NCBI GenBank assembly: GCA_017646625.1
Contig: JAGCMF010000012.1
Coordinates: forward strand, 1-35,704
Direction of reading: 5' to 3'
Length of the DNA: 35,704 bases
From: Alistipes sp.
Lineage (GTDB): Bacteria; Bacteroidota; Bacteroidia; Bacteroidales; Rikenellaceae
The notes beneath the pieces are model-generated. The model ran no database searches. It was not told where the DNA came from and worked only from the letters and a program-made list of their open reading frames with translations. Within the stretch, counting starts at the first letter, position 1. Each line of letters opens with the position of its first letter. The position numbers were made by a program, and so were the translations under genes. This document shows, piece after piece, positions 1 through 8,983 of the stretch.

Positions 1-1878
1 GGGCTCTAACTCGTCTGTCGTAGGTCGCCAACTGAGGTGCGCAACATCCCCCTCAAGGCGTACGGCAAAACTATTCACGGGGAGTGGCTGAACAACATAT
101 GGGGTGTTGTACTGACTCGATATGTAGCGCAGCACACCCTTATATACTGCTCGGCTCACGGTGAAGCGGAAGGTGGGGTCGAGACCATAGCGCATGTCGG
201 CGAAGTTTTGGTGCGAGAGGAGCTCCAGAAGCATTGTAGGACAGGCGGGCATACGTGCCTCATAGTAGGCCTTGTCCCACATCCCGCGACGTTGCCATGC
301 AGGTTCATATGTGTGGCGTATGTCGCTGACTATCTGTGTCATGACAATGTCTGTTAGGTCGCGCGAATTGAGGCGTGATATGTCGTTGTCGAACTCTCCA
401 CCATTCTCTCTCGTGCAGTAAATGCCGAGTGTTCCTATGATGTCGTCGTTGAGGCGTACGCCAGCATCCGAGTGGAAGGCGAGTGCGAGGTCTATAGGTA
501 TATTCTTGCCCGCAGAAGCCTTGTTATGTGCCGTGCCTCCCATCAGAGCATTCACCCAGTGAGCACGCGACATATAGTCCTCTTTGTAGTCATCTTTTCC
601 ATGCTTGGGGGCATATACATCTGGCTCGAAGCCCGACCACTGTAGCCAGTAGCGTGCACCCTCCGTGAAGCGTGGGTATCCGCTTGTCTCCTCGGTGTAG
701 TAGCCATCCTCTGTGCGTAGCGATATATCCACGCTACGACGTATGTTGCCCATGCCGCCGCCAATCTTTACTGCGTCGGCAACTACAACACCACTATCTT
801 GTGAGATGTTGGAGAGTGTCACAAGTGCTTCGTGCTCACCGCGGTCGAAGTAGAACTCGCCGAGACATACCCACATGCCTCCTCCCATACGCTGGTTGAC
901 GCAGAAGCTGTGATTGCCACCCGAGGCATGCACGGTGTAGTGTGCATCGGTTATGGAGTTGTGTTGTGTGGTATACGATACGTAGAGGCTATATATGCCT
1001 GCCTCGGGTATATAACCACCCCATGTGGCGGTTGTCATATGCTCCTCGTTGGCCGTGGTGTGTGCCATGCGAGATGTGCCATCCGTAAAGGGGTTATGCC
1101 CTGTGGGGTAGGTGGCGTGTAGATGTGCAAAGCCTATACCAGCACTATCCCAAGTGCCACGTTCTGAATATGTTGTAGGGTCTATGCCGTTGTCGTTATC
1201 GATGATTATCTCTATGTCGTTTACGCTGCGTTCACGAGGTAGTAGCACCGTGGCGCCAGCGCGTTCGAGCATAGGTGTGAGGTATGGTAGCACATAGCCC
1301 TGTGTGTATAGATCCTCGACAGTCTCCCATAGGCGTGATCGCTGCCAGCACCACTCACCGCTATTCTGGTTGAAGTAGCGTCCGTGGCTCTGCCAAAGGG
1401 CTATATGACGACCTGTAAGGCCGTGCGTGGGTTGCGAGATGTTTGTCGTGCGACGTATAAGTGGCGCCTCGCAACTATTGGTGAAGCGGCGGCGTGTGTT
1501 GTTCGTGAGGTAGTAGCCAGGTATCAACCTGTCGATGAGCTCTCCGTTGGTGTATACGTGGATGTTATACTTACGGTAGTTTGCAGGTAGAGCATTGCGT
1601 ACCGCCTCATATATGCGTGCTACACTCTCGGTGCGCATAGGAAAGTACGATAGCTCTACCGAGGTGCGCACCTCAATGATGTTGCGTGTGCCACGCAGCC
1701 TCTTACGCACACTCTCCACCTTGACATGGCTGCTTGCCACCTCCTCGAGTGTTATTCGTCGTAGCGAGGCGGCTATCGAGTCGTTGACGCTTTGTGGTAG
1801 TGGACTACGTGCCGTGGTACTATGGATTGTCGCAAGAAGTAGTGTTATGATGACTAATATGTATCTAATCGTTCTCAT
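1..1878 (-). CDS. Secreted golvesin-domain / amidase-like protein (C-terminus off the left edge)
   Basis: The minus frame is open without a stop from the ATG at 1878 to the window edge (626 codons), so the gene is 3'-truncated here. The N-terminus (MRTIRYILVIITLLLAT) is a signal peptide. Around residue 165 is a WQSHG motif followed by the W-x-WQR and PRER segments of the Bacteroidetes family often labelled xanthan lyase or N-acetylmuramoyl-L-alanine amidase. A golvesin-type beta domain (YIPEAGIYSLYVSY and nearby) sits in the middle. HSDAG at 469-473 and the glutamate in LLELLSHQNF (E552) fit the metal/catalytic positions of an amidase_3 fold. A C-terminal Fn3-like strand set begins just before the edge. 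It probably acts on peptidoglycan or another envelope glycan in the periplasm or at the surface. The xanthan-lyase name should not be trusted. Transcribed divergently from dapB. Confidence 0.8.
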   Translation of the reverse strand, partial: MRTIRYILVIITLLLATIHSTTARSPLPQSVNDSIAASLRRITLEEVASSHVKVESVRKRLRGTRNIIEVRTSVELSYFPMRTESVARIYEAVRNALPANYRKYNIHVYTNGELIDRLIPGYYLTNNTRRRFTNSCEAPLIRRTTNISQPTHGLTGRHIALWQSHGRYFNQNSGEWCWQRSRLWETVEDLYTQGYVLPYLTPMLERAGATVLLPRERSVNDIEIIIDNDNGIDPTTYSERGTWDSAGIGFAHLHATYPTGHNPFTDGTSRMAHTTANEEHMTTATWGGYIPEAGIYSLYVSYTTQHNSITDAHYTVHASGGNHSFCVNQRMGGGMWVCLGEFYFDRGEHEALVTLSNISQDSGVVVADAVKIGGGMGNIRRSVDISLRTEDGYYTEETSGYPRFTEGARYWLQWSGFEPDVYAPKHGKDDYKEDYMSRAHWVNALMGGTAHNKASAGKNIPIDLALAFHSDAGVRLNDDIIGTLGIYCTRENGGEFDNDISRLNSRDLTDIVMTQIVSDIRHTYEPAWQRRGMWDKAYYEARMPACPTMLLELLSHQNFADMRYGLDPTFRFTVSRAVYKGVLRYISSQYNTPYVVQPLPVNSFAVRLEGDVAHLSWRPTTDELEP

Positions 1879-1896
1879 CTCGGTTTAAATATTCGC

Positions 1897-1904
1897 CAAA
1901 GGTA
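1897..1904 (-). promoter_or_regulatory. Promoter -7 element (TACCTTTG) for the amidase-like gene
   Basis: On the minus strand TACCTTTG matches the Bacteroidetes -7 consensus TAnnTTTG exactly. It lies 19 bases upstream of the ATG at 1878, giving a leader of about 10-12 nt. No clear -33 element was recognised. Confidence 0.5.
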
Positions 1905-1913
1905 GTAAAAAAG

Positions 1914-1931
1914 GGGAGATAATAATCTCCC
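1914..1931 (-). terminator. Hairpin with minus-strand T-tract upstream of the amidase-like promoter
   Basis: GGGAGAT (1914-1920) pairs with ATCTCCC (1925-1931) around a 4-nt loop. Read on the minus strand, the stem is followed at once by a run of six T, so it has the form of an intrinsic terminator. It lies between dapB and the amidase-like promoter, so it would stop antisense transcription leaving the dapB region and insulate the two divergent units. Confidence 0.45.
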
Positions 1932-1947
1932 ATCGCAAAATTTTTAC

Positions 1948-1955
1948 TATCTTTA
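1948..1955 (+). promoter_or_regulatory. Possible -7 element (TATCTTTA) for the dapB operon
   Basis: TATCTTTA differs from TAnnTTTG only at the last base and lies 30 bases upstream of the preferred dapB start at 1985. It is the best candidate in the divergent intergenic region, but no -33 box is obvious. Confidence 0.4.
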
Positions 1956-1984
1956 CCCCGTTATTTGTCTTAATGTGTAGATAT

Positions 1985-2695
1985 ATGAAATGTGCAATTA
2001 TAGGCCACGGCAAGATGGGTCGTGAGATTGAGAAGATCCTCGCAGAACGTGGTCATAGCGTAGAGATTGTTATTGATGAGGATAATGCCGCGGAGCTCAC
2101 CCCAGAGAATATTGCCAAGGTGGATGTAGCCTTTGAGTTCACCACTCCCGATACTGCTGCAGAGAATGTCGCCAAGGTGCTACGCGCTGGTGGTAGGGTG
2201 GTGTGTGGTACCACGGGCTGGCTGTCACGCATGAAGGAGATGGAGGCGCTTGCCGTGGAGCATGGCGGTGCACTCTTCTATGCCTCGAACTACTCTATAG
2301 GCGTGAATGTGATGTTCCGCCTTAACCGCCGTCTTGCGGAGCTTATGAATCCCCACGCACAGTATGAAGTTCGCATCGAGGAGACACATCATATGTGGAA
2401 GAAGGATGCACCCAGTGGCACAGCTATAACCCTTGCCGAGGGCGTGATTGAGAATCTCGACCGTAAGAGCTCATGGGTGAATAACACGCCAACAACTGCC
2501 GAGCAGTTAGAGATAGAGTCTTTCCGTGAGGGTATGACACCTGGCATCCACACTGTCACATACACCTCTCCCGATGACTTTATCCAACTTAAGCACTCTA
2601 TCATCAACCGCCGCGCTTTAGCCATGGGTGCGGTTGTTGCAGGTGAGTTCTTGAGTGATAAGAGGGGTGTATACTCTATGGATAACCTTTTGTAA
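1985..2695 (+). CDS. dapB: 4-hydroxy-tetrahydrodipicolinate reductase
   Basis: DapB reduces 4-hydroxy-tetrahydrodipicolinate with NAD(P)H in the diaminopimelate/lysine pathway, feeding peptidoglycan synthesis in the cytosol. The N-terminal Rossmann motif GHGKMG (residues 8-13), CGTTGW, and the catalytic segment with THH followed by K-x-DAPSGT are all present. Length (236 aa) is normal for the Bacteroidetes form. The frame also has an ATG at 1973, but MKCAIIGHGKMG at 1985 fits the family N-terminus and leaves room for a leader after the putative -7 at 1948. First gene of a run of same-strand genes ending at 9619. Confidence 0.93.
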   Translation: MKCAIIGHGKMGREIEKILAERGHSVEIVIDEDNAAELTPENIAKVDVAFEFTTPDTAAENVAKVLRAGGRVVCGTTGWLSRMKEMEALAVEHGGALFYASNYSIGVNVMFRLNRRLAELMNPHAQYEVRIEETHHMWKKDAPSGTAITLAEGVIENLDRKSSWVNNTPTTAEQLEIESFREGMTPGIHTVTYTSPDDFIQLKHSIINRRALAMGAVVAGEFLSDKRGVYSMDNLL

Positions 2696-2822
2696 ACATA
2701 TCTAACAACAAATGTGCTTGCTCTCAAGCCTTAAATTAGCTCTTGTTATACAGACTAACATTGCAGGGAGTGTTCGGTTGCACTGATGATAAAAGAATAA
2801 GTTTCGTTTTAATAGAGATATA

Positions 2823-4358
2823 ATGGAAAAAGAGATAGAGAAGGATATTGAGAAGAGAGGTAGGTGGGCAAAGTTTAAGGCCTTCATCACAAATCCTAAA
2901 TTGACGGCTGCACTTGTGGCGGTCATCGTCATAGGCTTCGCCTTTTGGTATGGTGCAGCATGGAGCCTCATTATTGCATTGCCACTCATCTACGACTACT
3001 ACGTAGGTCACCGCATACAGAAGTGGCATAAGCGTATGTGTGAGAGGTATGCATGGTGGCGTGTGGTGTGGGCAGTGTGGTGCGCTGCAGTCTTCGCTAC
3101 GGTGGTGGGAGTAATAGCTCATATGCTCATCTTCCGCTGGCAGATACCCTTCATCATTACCTTTGTCGTTGTCATGTCCATCGCGCTGTGGAGTGAGCTC
3201 CGTAAGGTTGATGAGAAGAAGAAAAGGGTATACAAATGGGCTTATGGATGGGTCAACTCGATACTCTTTGCCGCTGTTGCAGCAACAATAATCCAGATAT
3301 ATTGGTTCCAGATGTTTGTCATCCCCACAGGCTCCATGGAGAGTACACTGCTTGCGGGAGACTATATCATCGTGAACAAGGTGGCCTATGGACCACGTGT
3401 GCCGATGACGCCATTGTCGTTCCCCTTTGTGCATAACACCATGCCGTTGAATGACCAGAAGGCATCGTTCTCGACCTCTTGGCAGCGTTCATATCGTCGT
3501 CTTGCGGGAGGTGGCCAGGTGGAACGAGGTGATGTTGTTGTGTTCAACTTCCCCGAGGGTGATACTGTGGTGTTGGAGATGCCAGCAATGAGCTACTATG
3601 AGTTGTTGCGCGACAATACACTTGGTGCAACAACGGCGCAACGTCGTGAGGCGCTTATGAGTCGTTATACCATTGCTGTGCGACCTATCGACAAGAAGGA
3701 GAACTACATAAAACGTTGTGTAGGTATGCCTGGTGATACACTTACGATTGTTGATGGCGTGGTGTACCATGACGGCATTCGTGAGGAGTTTGTGCCCAAG
3801 CGCCAGTATATATACTACAATCAGCTTACAGGCAAGCCTCTGAATGTGGGCTTTGACCACTATACGGGTCAGCAGATGGAGCTGCCTGTTACGGATGATA
3901 TGCTCGGTGACTATGCTGATACCACGCGTTACGTGTTGCGTAAGATAGGTGGTGCAGTATCGGGTAGTGTGCTTATACCTCACTGGGAGACTATCGATGG
4001 TCGCAGGTGGACAATCGACGACTTCGGCCCCGTGTGGGTGCCCAAGGCGGGTGCTACGATTGAACTCACCGATAAGAATATGGCACTCTATGGTCGTTGC
4101 ATAGCGGTATATGAGCAGCGTGTTGTGGAGCAGAGAGATGGCAAGATATATATCGATGGCGTGGAGGCGGATAGCTACACCTTCCTCATGGACTACTACT
4201 TCATGATGGGTGACAACCGTCATGGCTCTCTCGACTCACGTTTCTGGGGCTTTGTTCCCGAGGATCACATTGTGGGTAAGGCGTCATACGTATGGTTCTC
4301 CGTAGACCCCAATGGTGGTGGTGTGCGCTGGGATCGTATATTCACATCTATAGATTAG
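2823..4358 (+). CDS. lepB: Signal peptidase I (large Bacteroidetes form)
   Basis: Membrane-bound serine protease that removes signal peptides from exported proteins. The N-terminus has several hydrophobic segments (about residues 28-60, 80-105 and 108-125, plus one just before the catalytic box). The catalytic serine is in PTGSMEST (S171), the general-base lysine in KRCVGMPGD (K297), and the C-terminal box is GDNRHGSLDSR (463-473). At 511 aa it is about twice a minimal SPase I; the extra length is the N-terminal membrane region and insertions between the serine and lysine boxes and before the GDNR box, usual in Bacteroidales. A 127-bp gap separates it from dapB; TAAGTTTC at 2798-2805 is a weak candidate for its own -7. 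The next gene starts 7 bp after its stop. Confidence 0.95.
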   Translation: MEKEIEKDIEKRGRWAKFKAFITNPKLTAALVAVIVIGFAFWYGAAWSLIIALPLIYDYYVGHRIQKWHKRMCERYAWWRVVWAVWCAAVFATVVGVIAHMLIFRWQIPFIITFVVVMSIALWSELRKVDEKKKRVYKWAYGWVNSILFAAVAATIIQIYWFQMFVIPTGSMESTLLAGDYIIVNKVAYGPRVPMTPLSFPFVHNTMPLNDQKASFSTSWQRSYRRLAGGGQVERGDVVVFNFPEGDTVVLEMPAMSYYELLRDNTLGATTAQRREALMSRYTIAVRPIDKKENYIKRCVGMPGDTLTIVDGVVYHDGIREEFVPKRQYIYYNQLTGKPLNVGFDHYTGQQMELPVTDDMLGDYADTTRYVLRKIGGAVSGSVLIPHWETIDGRRWTIDDFGPVWVPKAGATIELTDKNMALYGRCIAVYEQRVVEQRDGKIYIDGVEADSYTFLMDYYFMMGDNRHGSLDSRFWGFVPEDHIVGKASYVWFSVDPNGGGVRWDRIFTSID

Positions 4359-4365
4359 TAGAGAC

Positions 4366-4986
4366 GTGGCACAAGATAGCTTTAAGACCATAGCTCGTGC
4401 GGCAGAGACTACGTACCGCCAGATGAGCAGTAAGTTTCTCGTTTATGCCTACCCTGTGGAGACGGAGGAGGAGATAAAGGAGCATCTTGAGGCGTTGCGT
4501 AAGCGCTGGTTTGATGCTACGCACCACTGCTATGCGTGGCGTTTGGGAGCTCATGGCGAGCAGTTCAGGGCTAACGATGATGGCGAGCCATCATCTACGG
4601 CAGGTAAGCCAATACTCGGCCAGCTGTTGTCGCAAGAGATAACAAACTGCCTTGTCGTTGTTGTGCGCTACTTCGGTGGTACGAAGCTTGGTGTGCCAGG
4701 ACTTATTGCTGCATATAAGGAGTCTACGGCACAGGTGCTTGCCGAGTGCGAGATTGTAGAGAAGACCGTGGATGTGGTATATCGTGTGGAGTTTAGCTAC
4801 ATGGCGATGAACGATGTTATGCGCATAGTCAAGGATATGCAACCGAGGGTCGTCAACCAAGAGTTTGATAATATGTGTAGCATGACCCTCGCGATACGTG
4901 AGACGGATGCCGAGCAGCTCGAGGGGCGCCTGAATAAGGTCGAGGGAGCTGTTGTCGACACCATTGAGTCGGGCACATGGATTTAA
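4366..4986 (+). CDS. YigZ/IMPACT (UPF0029) family protein
   Basis: A 206-aa protein with the YigZ domain order: an N-terminal UPF0029/IMPACT domain (THHCYAWRLG, NDDGEPSSTAGKPIL, VVVVRYFGGTKLG, about residues 15-125) and a C-terminal DUF1949 ferredoxin-like domain (about 135-200). Members are small cytosolic proteins linked by homology to translation control or RNA binding; the biochemical role in bacteria is not settled. The start is GTG at 4366, 7 bp after the lepB stop, and no in-frame ATG lies before the conserved region. Gene order lepB-yigZ-uvrA with tiny gaps implies co-transcription. Confidence 0.88.
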   Translation: MAQDSFKTIARAAETTYRQMSSKFLVYAYPVETEEEIKEHLEALRKRWFDATHHCYAWRLGAHGEQFRANDDGEPSSTAGKPILGQLLSQEITNCLVVVVRYFGGTKLGVPGLIAAYKESTAQVLAECEIVEKTVDVVYRVEFSYMAMNDVMRIVKDMQPRVVNQEFDNMCSMTLAIRETDAEQLEGRLNKVEGAVVDTIESGTWI

Positions 4987-4997
4987 AAGAGTTGTAG

Positions 4998-7778
4998 GTG
5001 AGCAATAAGATAAAGATAAAGGGTGCGAGGGTACACAACCTGAAGAGTGTGGATGTAGAGATTCCGCACTCGCAGTTTGTTGTTGTCACAGGTCTCTCGG
5101 GCTCGGGTAAGTCAACCTTGGCCTTCGACACTATCTTTGCCGAGGGTCAGCGTAGGTATGTTGAGAGTCTTTCGGCATATGCACGTCAGTTCTTGGGACG
5201 TGTCGAGAAGCCCGATGTTGATTTTATTGAGGGCATAGCCCCAGCCATAGCTATCGAGCAGAAGGTAATCTCGCGTAACCCGCGTTCTACGGTTGGTACG
5301 ACGACAGAGATATACGACTTCCTAAAGCTACTCTTCGCACGCATAGGTCGCACCTACTCTCCAACTACAGGTCTGGAGATTCGTTGCTATGAGGTGGATG
5401 ATGTCGTTGACCATATCTTGCGTATGAGTGACGGTAGCAAGGTTATTGTTGCCTCACCGCTGCTCCTCAAGCAGTCGGAGAGCATCGTTGAACGTATGCT
5501 AACGTGCATAGGTGAGGGTGTAAATAGGGTGCGCTACCGTGGTGAGGTAATGCTCGTTGATGAGTTTATGCCGATGATTGGTGACGATGTTAGCCTTGAG
5601 GATGTTATGATTGTCGTCGATCGTCTTGTCATTAGTCATGATCAGGATACGGTGTCGCGTGTAGCAGACTCTGTGGCACGTGCCATGGGCTATGGTGCAG
5701 GTGTTGTGCATGTCATTACCGACAAGGTGGAGACGCTGTCGTCGCGCTATGATGAGGATGGCGTTACGTATGAACGACCCACGGAGCATCTCTTCTCGTT
5801 CAATAACCCTATCGGAGCATGTCCCGTGTGTGAGGGTTACGGTAAGGTTATGGGTATCGATGAGAACCTTGTTGTGCCCGACAAGTCGAAGAGTATATAT
5901 GATGGTGCTGTGGTGTGCTGGAATGGTGCCACCATGAGCAAGTGGAAGAGTGAGTTTGTACTCTCGGCAACGAAGTTTAACTTCCCCATACATAAGCCGT
6001 ACTACGCACTCACAGATGATGAACGAGCCCTGCTGTGGCATGGTAACGATAATGTATACGGCATCGACGACTTCTTTGCATATGTAGATACGCAGCGACA
6101 TAAGGTGCAGTATCGAGTCCTCAAGTCTCGATATATGGGTAAGACATTGTGCCCCGAGTGTCAGGGTCGACGACTGCGTAAGGAGGCGTTGTATGTGAAG
6201 GTTGGTGGGTATGATATCTCGCAACTCGTGCAGATGACTGTTGGCGAGCTTGCACACTTCTTCGAGCATCTGCAACTCGATGAGCATGATGCCAAGACTG
6301 CCGAACGTCTGCTTTTAGAGATACGCAATCGCCTTAAATACCTCATGGAGGTAGGTCTTCATTACCTCACTCTCGACCGTCTATCGTCGACGCTGTCAGG
6401 TGGCGAGTCGCAGCGTATTAACCTATCTACATCGTTGGGTAGCAACCTTGTAGGCTCGATGTATATCCTTGATGAGCCAAGCATAGGTCTTCATCCACGC
6501 GATACTAACCGCCTCATAGGAGTACTCAAGCAGTTGCGTGATCTCGACAATACGGTCATCGTCGTGGAGCATGAGGAGGAGGTTATGCGTGCGGCAGATT
6601 GGATTGTCGATATGGGCCCGGAGGCAGGTATCGGCGGCGGCGAGGTAGTATATAGCGGTCCAGCGAAGGATATTGTAGATGTAGCGTCGTCACTCACTGC
6701 CGACTACCTTGCAGGCAGACGTAAGATTGAGGTGCCGAAGCGTCGTAGGGCGCGTGCTGGTGTTGTCAGGGTGCGTGGCGCAAGGCATAACAACCTGAAG
6801 AATATAGATGTGGAGATACCATTAGGTGTCCTCACATGTATAACGGGCGTATCGGGCTCGGGTAAGTCATCGTTGGCTGACGATGTGCTCTATCCGGCTC
6901 TCAAGCGCAGGCTTGCCGAGACGACACTTACGCCAGGAGACCATGATGGCATAGATGTAGATAGGGCGCAGCTGCAGAGTGTCGAGATGGTGTCGCAGTC
7001 GCCCATAGGCAAGTCATCGCGTTCTAACCCTGTGACATATATAAAGGCATATGACGAGATACGCCGCCTCTACTCCGAGCAGCCATATGCCAAGCATACG
7101 GGTATAGGTGCTGCCGCCTTCTCGTTCAATATGCCTGGTGGACGATGTGAGGAGTGCGAGGGTGAGGGTGTCATCAAGGTGAGTATGCAGTTTATGGCCG
7201 ACGTGGAGCTCACGTGCGAGGCGTGTGGCGGTATGCGTTTTAAACCCGAGATTCTCGAGGTTAAATATAGAGATAAGAATATATACGATATTTTAAGCAT
7301 GTCGGTTGACGAGGCTGTGGAGTTTTTCGGTGCTGATGCGCAGAATAACATATGTAAGCGTATTGTCGAACGTATCCTGCCCCTCCAGCAGGTAGGTCTC
7401 GGCTATGTTAAGCTCGGTCAGTCCTCTTCAACACTCTCGGGTGGTGAGTCACAGCGTGTTAAGCTTGCATCCTTCCTCACGAAGGAGAGGTCGCAGGATC
7501 GTGTGATGTTCATCTTCGATGAGCCGACTACGGGTCTTCACTTCCACGATATAGTACGCCTGCTTGGTGCCTTCGATGCACTCATAGCACGTGGCCATAC
7601 TGTTGTTGTTGTGGAGCATAACATGGATGTTATAAAGTGTGCCGACTGGGTTATAGACCTCGGTCCAGAGGCCGGCAAGGAGGGTGGTAGCGTAGTTGTT
7701 GCAGGCACCCCCGAGCAGGTGATGGAGTGTAAAGAGAGCTATACGGGCCAATACTTACGTAAGCATGAAGGAGTTTGA
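4998..7778 (+). CDS. uvrA: Excinuclease ABC subunit A
   Basis: UvrA is the DNA-damage-recognition ATPase of nucleotide excision repair; it loads UvrB at lesions. Two ABC modules are seen: Walker A GLSGSGKST (32-40) and GVSGSGKSS around K623, and ABC signatures LSGGESQR near 466 and 813. The zinc module CPVCEGYG (C275, C278) pairs with CPECQGRR, and a C-terminal zinc module is CEECEGEG with CEACGG. Length 926 aa is normal. The start is GTG at 4998 (MSNKIKIKGARVHNLK), 11 bp after yigZ. Its 3' end overlaps the next gene by 14 bp, a sign of translational coupling. Confidence 0.96.
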   Translation: MSNKIKIKGARVHNLKSVDVEIPHSQFVVVTGLSGSGKSTLAFDTIFAEGQRRYVESLSAYARQFLGRVEKPDVDFIEGIAPAIAIEQKVISRNPRSTVGTTTEIYDFLKLLFARIGRTYSPTTGLEIRCYEVDDVVDHILRMSDGSKVIVASPLLLKQSESIVERMLTCIGEGVNRVRYRGEVMLVDEFMPMIGDDVSLEDVMIVVDRLVISHDQDTVSRVADSVARAMGYGAGVVHVITDKVETLSSRYDEDGVTYERPTEHLFSFNNPIGACPVCEGYGKVMGIDENLVVPDKSKSIYDGAVVCWNGATMSKWKSEFVLSATKFNFPIHKPYYALTDDERALLWHGNDNVYGIDDFFAYVDTQRHKVQYRVLKSRYMGKTLCPECQGRRLRKEALYVKVGGYDISQLVQMTVGELAHFFEHLQLDEHDAKTAERLLLEIRNRLKYLMEVGLHYLTLDRLSSTLSGGESQRINLSTSLGSNLVGSMYILDEPSIGLHPRDTNRLIGVLKQLRDLDNTVIVVEHEEEVMRAADWIVDMGPEAGIGGGEVVYSGPAKDIVDVASSLTADYLAGRRKIEVPKRRRARAGVVRVRGARHNNLKNIDVEIPLGVLTCITGVSGSGKSSLADDVLYPALKRRLAETTLTPGDHDGIDVDRAQLQSVEMVSQSPIGKSSRSNPVTYIKAYDEIRRLYSEQPYAKHTGIGAAAFSFNMPGGRCEECEGEGVIKVSMQFMADVELTCEACGGMRFKPEILEVKYRDKNIYDILSMSVDEAVEFFGADAQNNICKRIVERILPLQQVGLGYVKLGQSSSTLSGGESQRVKLASFLTKERSQDRVMFIFDEPTTGLHFHDIVRLLGAFDALIARGHTVVVVEHNMDVIKCADWVIDLGPEAGKEGGSVVVAGTPEQVMECKESYTGQYLRKHEGV

Positions 7779-8982
7779 GACATATATACTTCCTAACGGC
7801 ATCCGCGGTATACACCGTAGGGTGCGCAGTGGCGTGGCACATTGTGCTCTTGTGGTGAATGCGGGTGCTCGTGATGAGAGACGGGGTGAGTATGGTATCG
7901 CCCACTTCACCGAGCATGCCCTTTTCAAGGGTACGCAGCGCCGTAAGGCATATCAGGTAAACTGCCGCCTCGAGAACCTTGGTGGCGAGCTTAATGCCTA
8001 CACCACGAAGGAGGATACTACGCTACATGCTACGGTGCTACGTCGTGACTTTCGTCGTGCTGTGGAGCTCATAGCAGATGTTATGTTCCGTTCCACATTC
8101 CCCGATAGGGAACTCGACAAGGAACGTGAGGTTATCGCCGATGAGATAAACTCGTACAAGGACTCTCCCTCGGAACGTATATATGACGACTTCGAGGATC
8201 TGATATTTCGTGACTCGGAGCTTGGACATAACATCCTCGGCTCGAAGGCTACCATAGCGCGCTTCACCTCTGATAGGTTGCACGACTTTGTCGGTAGAAC
8301 CTATACCACAGACCAGATGGTCTTCTCCTCTATAGGTAACTTCTCGGCAGCTACAGCGCGTGCTGTTGCAGAGTGCTATCTCGGTGACTTCGCACCCTCC
8401 AGCAGGTCTTTTATGCGCGATGTGCCAGCGGAGTATAAACCCTTTGATGTGCGCCTATCGCGCCATACGCACCAGGCACATGGACTCATCGGTGCTCGAG
8501 GTTATAGCATAACTGATGAACGTCGTCTACCCCTGGCCCTCATGGTCAATGTTCTTGGTGGTCCATCTGCTAACTCGTTGCTTAATATAGAGTTGCGTGA
8601 GAAGCGCGGCTTGTCGTATAATGTTGAGGCTACATATACACCATATTCTGATACAGGTATTGTGGGTGTATACTTCTCGTCGGATCATTGCAATGCCGAG
8701 CAGTGTGTGGAACTTATCGAGCAGGAGATATATAAGATTGGTCGTGAGGGCATCTCACCGCGACGTCTCGCTATTGCCAAGCGCCAGTTTGTTGCGCAGA
8801 TGGCAATATCTATGGAGGCAAATGAGGGATATATGCTCGGTGCCGGTAAGAGCCTGCTACTCTATAAGGATATAGATACCCTTGAGGAGGCATATAGGAA
8901 GGTTGCATCAATCACTGCCGAGCAGGTGCGAGATGTAGCTGCCGACTGCTTCTCGAATATGTCACGCTTGATTTATAGATAA
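7765..8982 (+). CDS. M16 family zinc metallopeptidase
   Basis: The inverted zinc motif HFTEH (H47, E50, H51) with the distal ligand E127 in EREVIADEINSY defines an active M16B (PqqL/mitochondrial-processing-peptidase-like) protease. The second half (LREKRGLSYNVEATYTPY) is the matching inactive M16 C-terminal lobe. At 405 aa it is the single-unit M16B size. No signal peptide is visible, so it is probably cytosolic; the substrate is unknown. Its ATG lies inside the uvrA 3' end and the methyltransferase follows after a single base. Confidence 0.93.
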   Translation: MKEFETYILPNGIRGIHRRVRSGVAHCALVVNAGARDERRGEYGIAHFTEHALFKGTQRRKAYQVNCRLENLGGELNAYTTKEDTTLHATVLRRDFRRAVELIADVMFRSTFPDRELDKEREVIADEINSYKDSPSERIYDDFEDLIFRDSELGHNILGSKATIARFTSDRLHDFVGRTYTTDQMVFSSIGNFSAATARAVAECYLGDFAPSSRSFMRDVPAEYKPFDVRLSRHTHQAHGLIGARGYSITDERRLPLALMVNVLGGPSANSLLNIELREKRGLSYNVEATYTPYSDTGIVGVYFSSDHCNAEQCVELIEQEIYKIGREGISPRRLAIAKRQFVAQMAISMEANEGYMLGAGKSLLLYKDIDTLEEAYRKVASITAEQVRDVAADCFSNMSRLIYR

Positions 8983-8983
8983 T

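Noticed and set aside
37-1888. Several plus-strand open frames of 60-106 codons
   Set aside because: The minus strand here is one continuous 626-codon frame with signal peptide and recognisable domains; the plus frames are its shadows.
1973-1984. Upstream ATG for dapB
   Set aside because: It adds MCRY before the conserved MKCAIIGHGKMG start and leaves an unusually short leader; possible but less likely.
2736-4223. Long minus-strand frames (232 and 244 codons) inside lepB
   Set aside because: They lie opposite a clear signal peptidase gene, are rich in His, Thr and Leu as expected from antisense reading, and show no domain.
5499-6287. 262-codon minus-strand frame inside uvrA
   Set aside because: Antisense to a conserved uvrA region with intact zinc module; composition is typical of a shadow frame.
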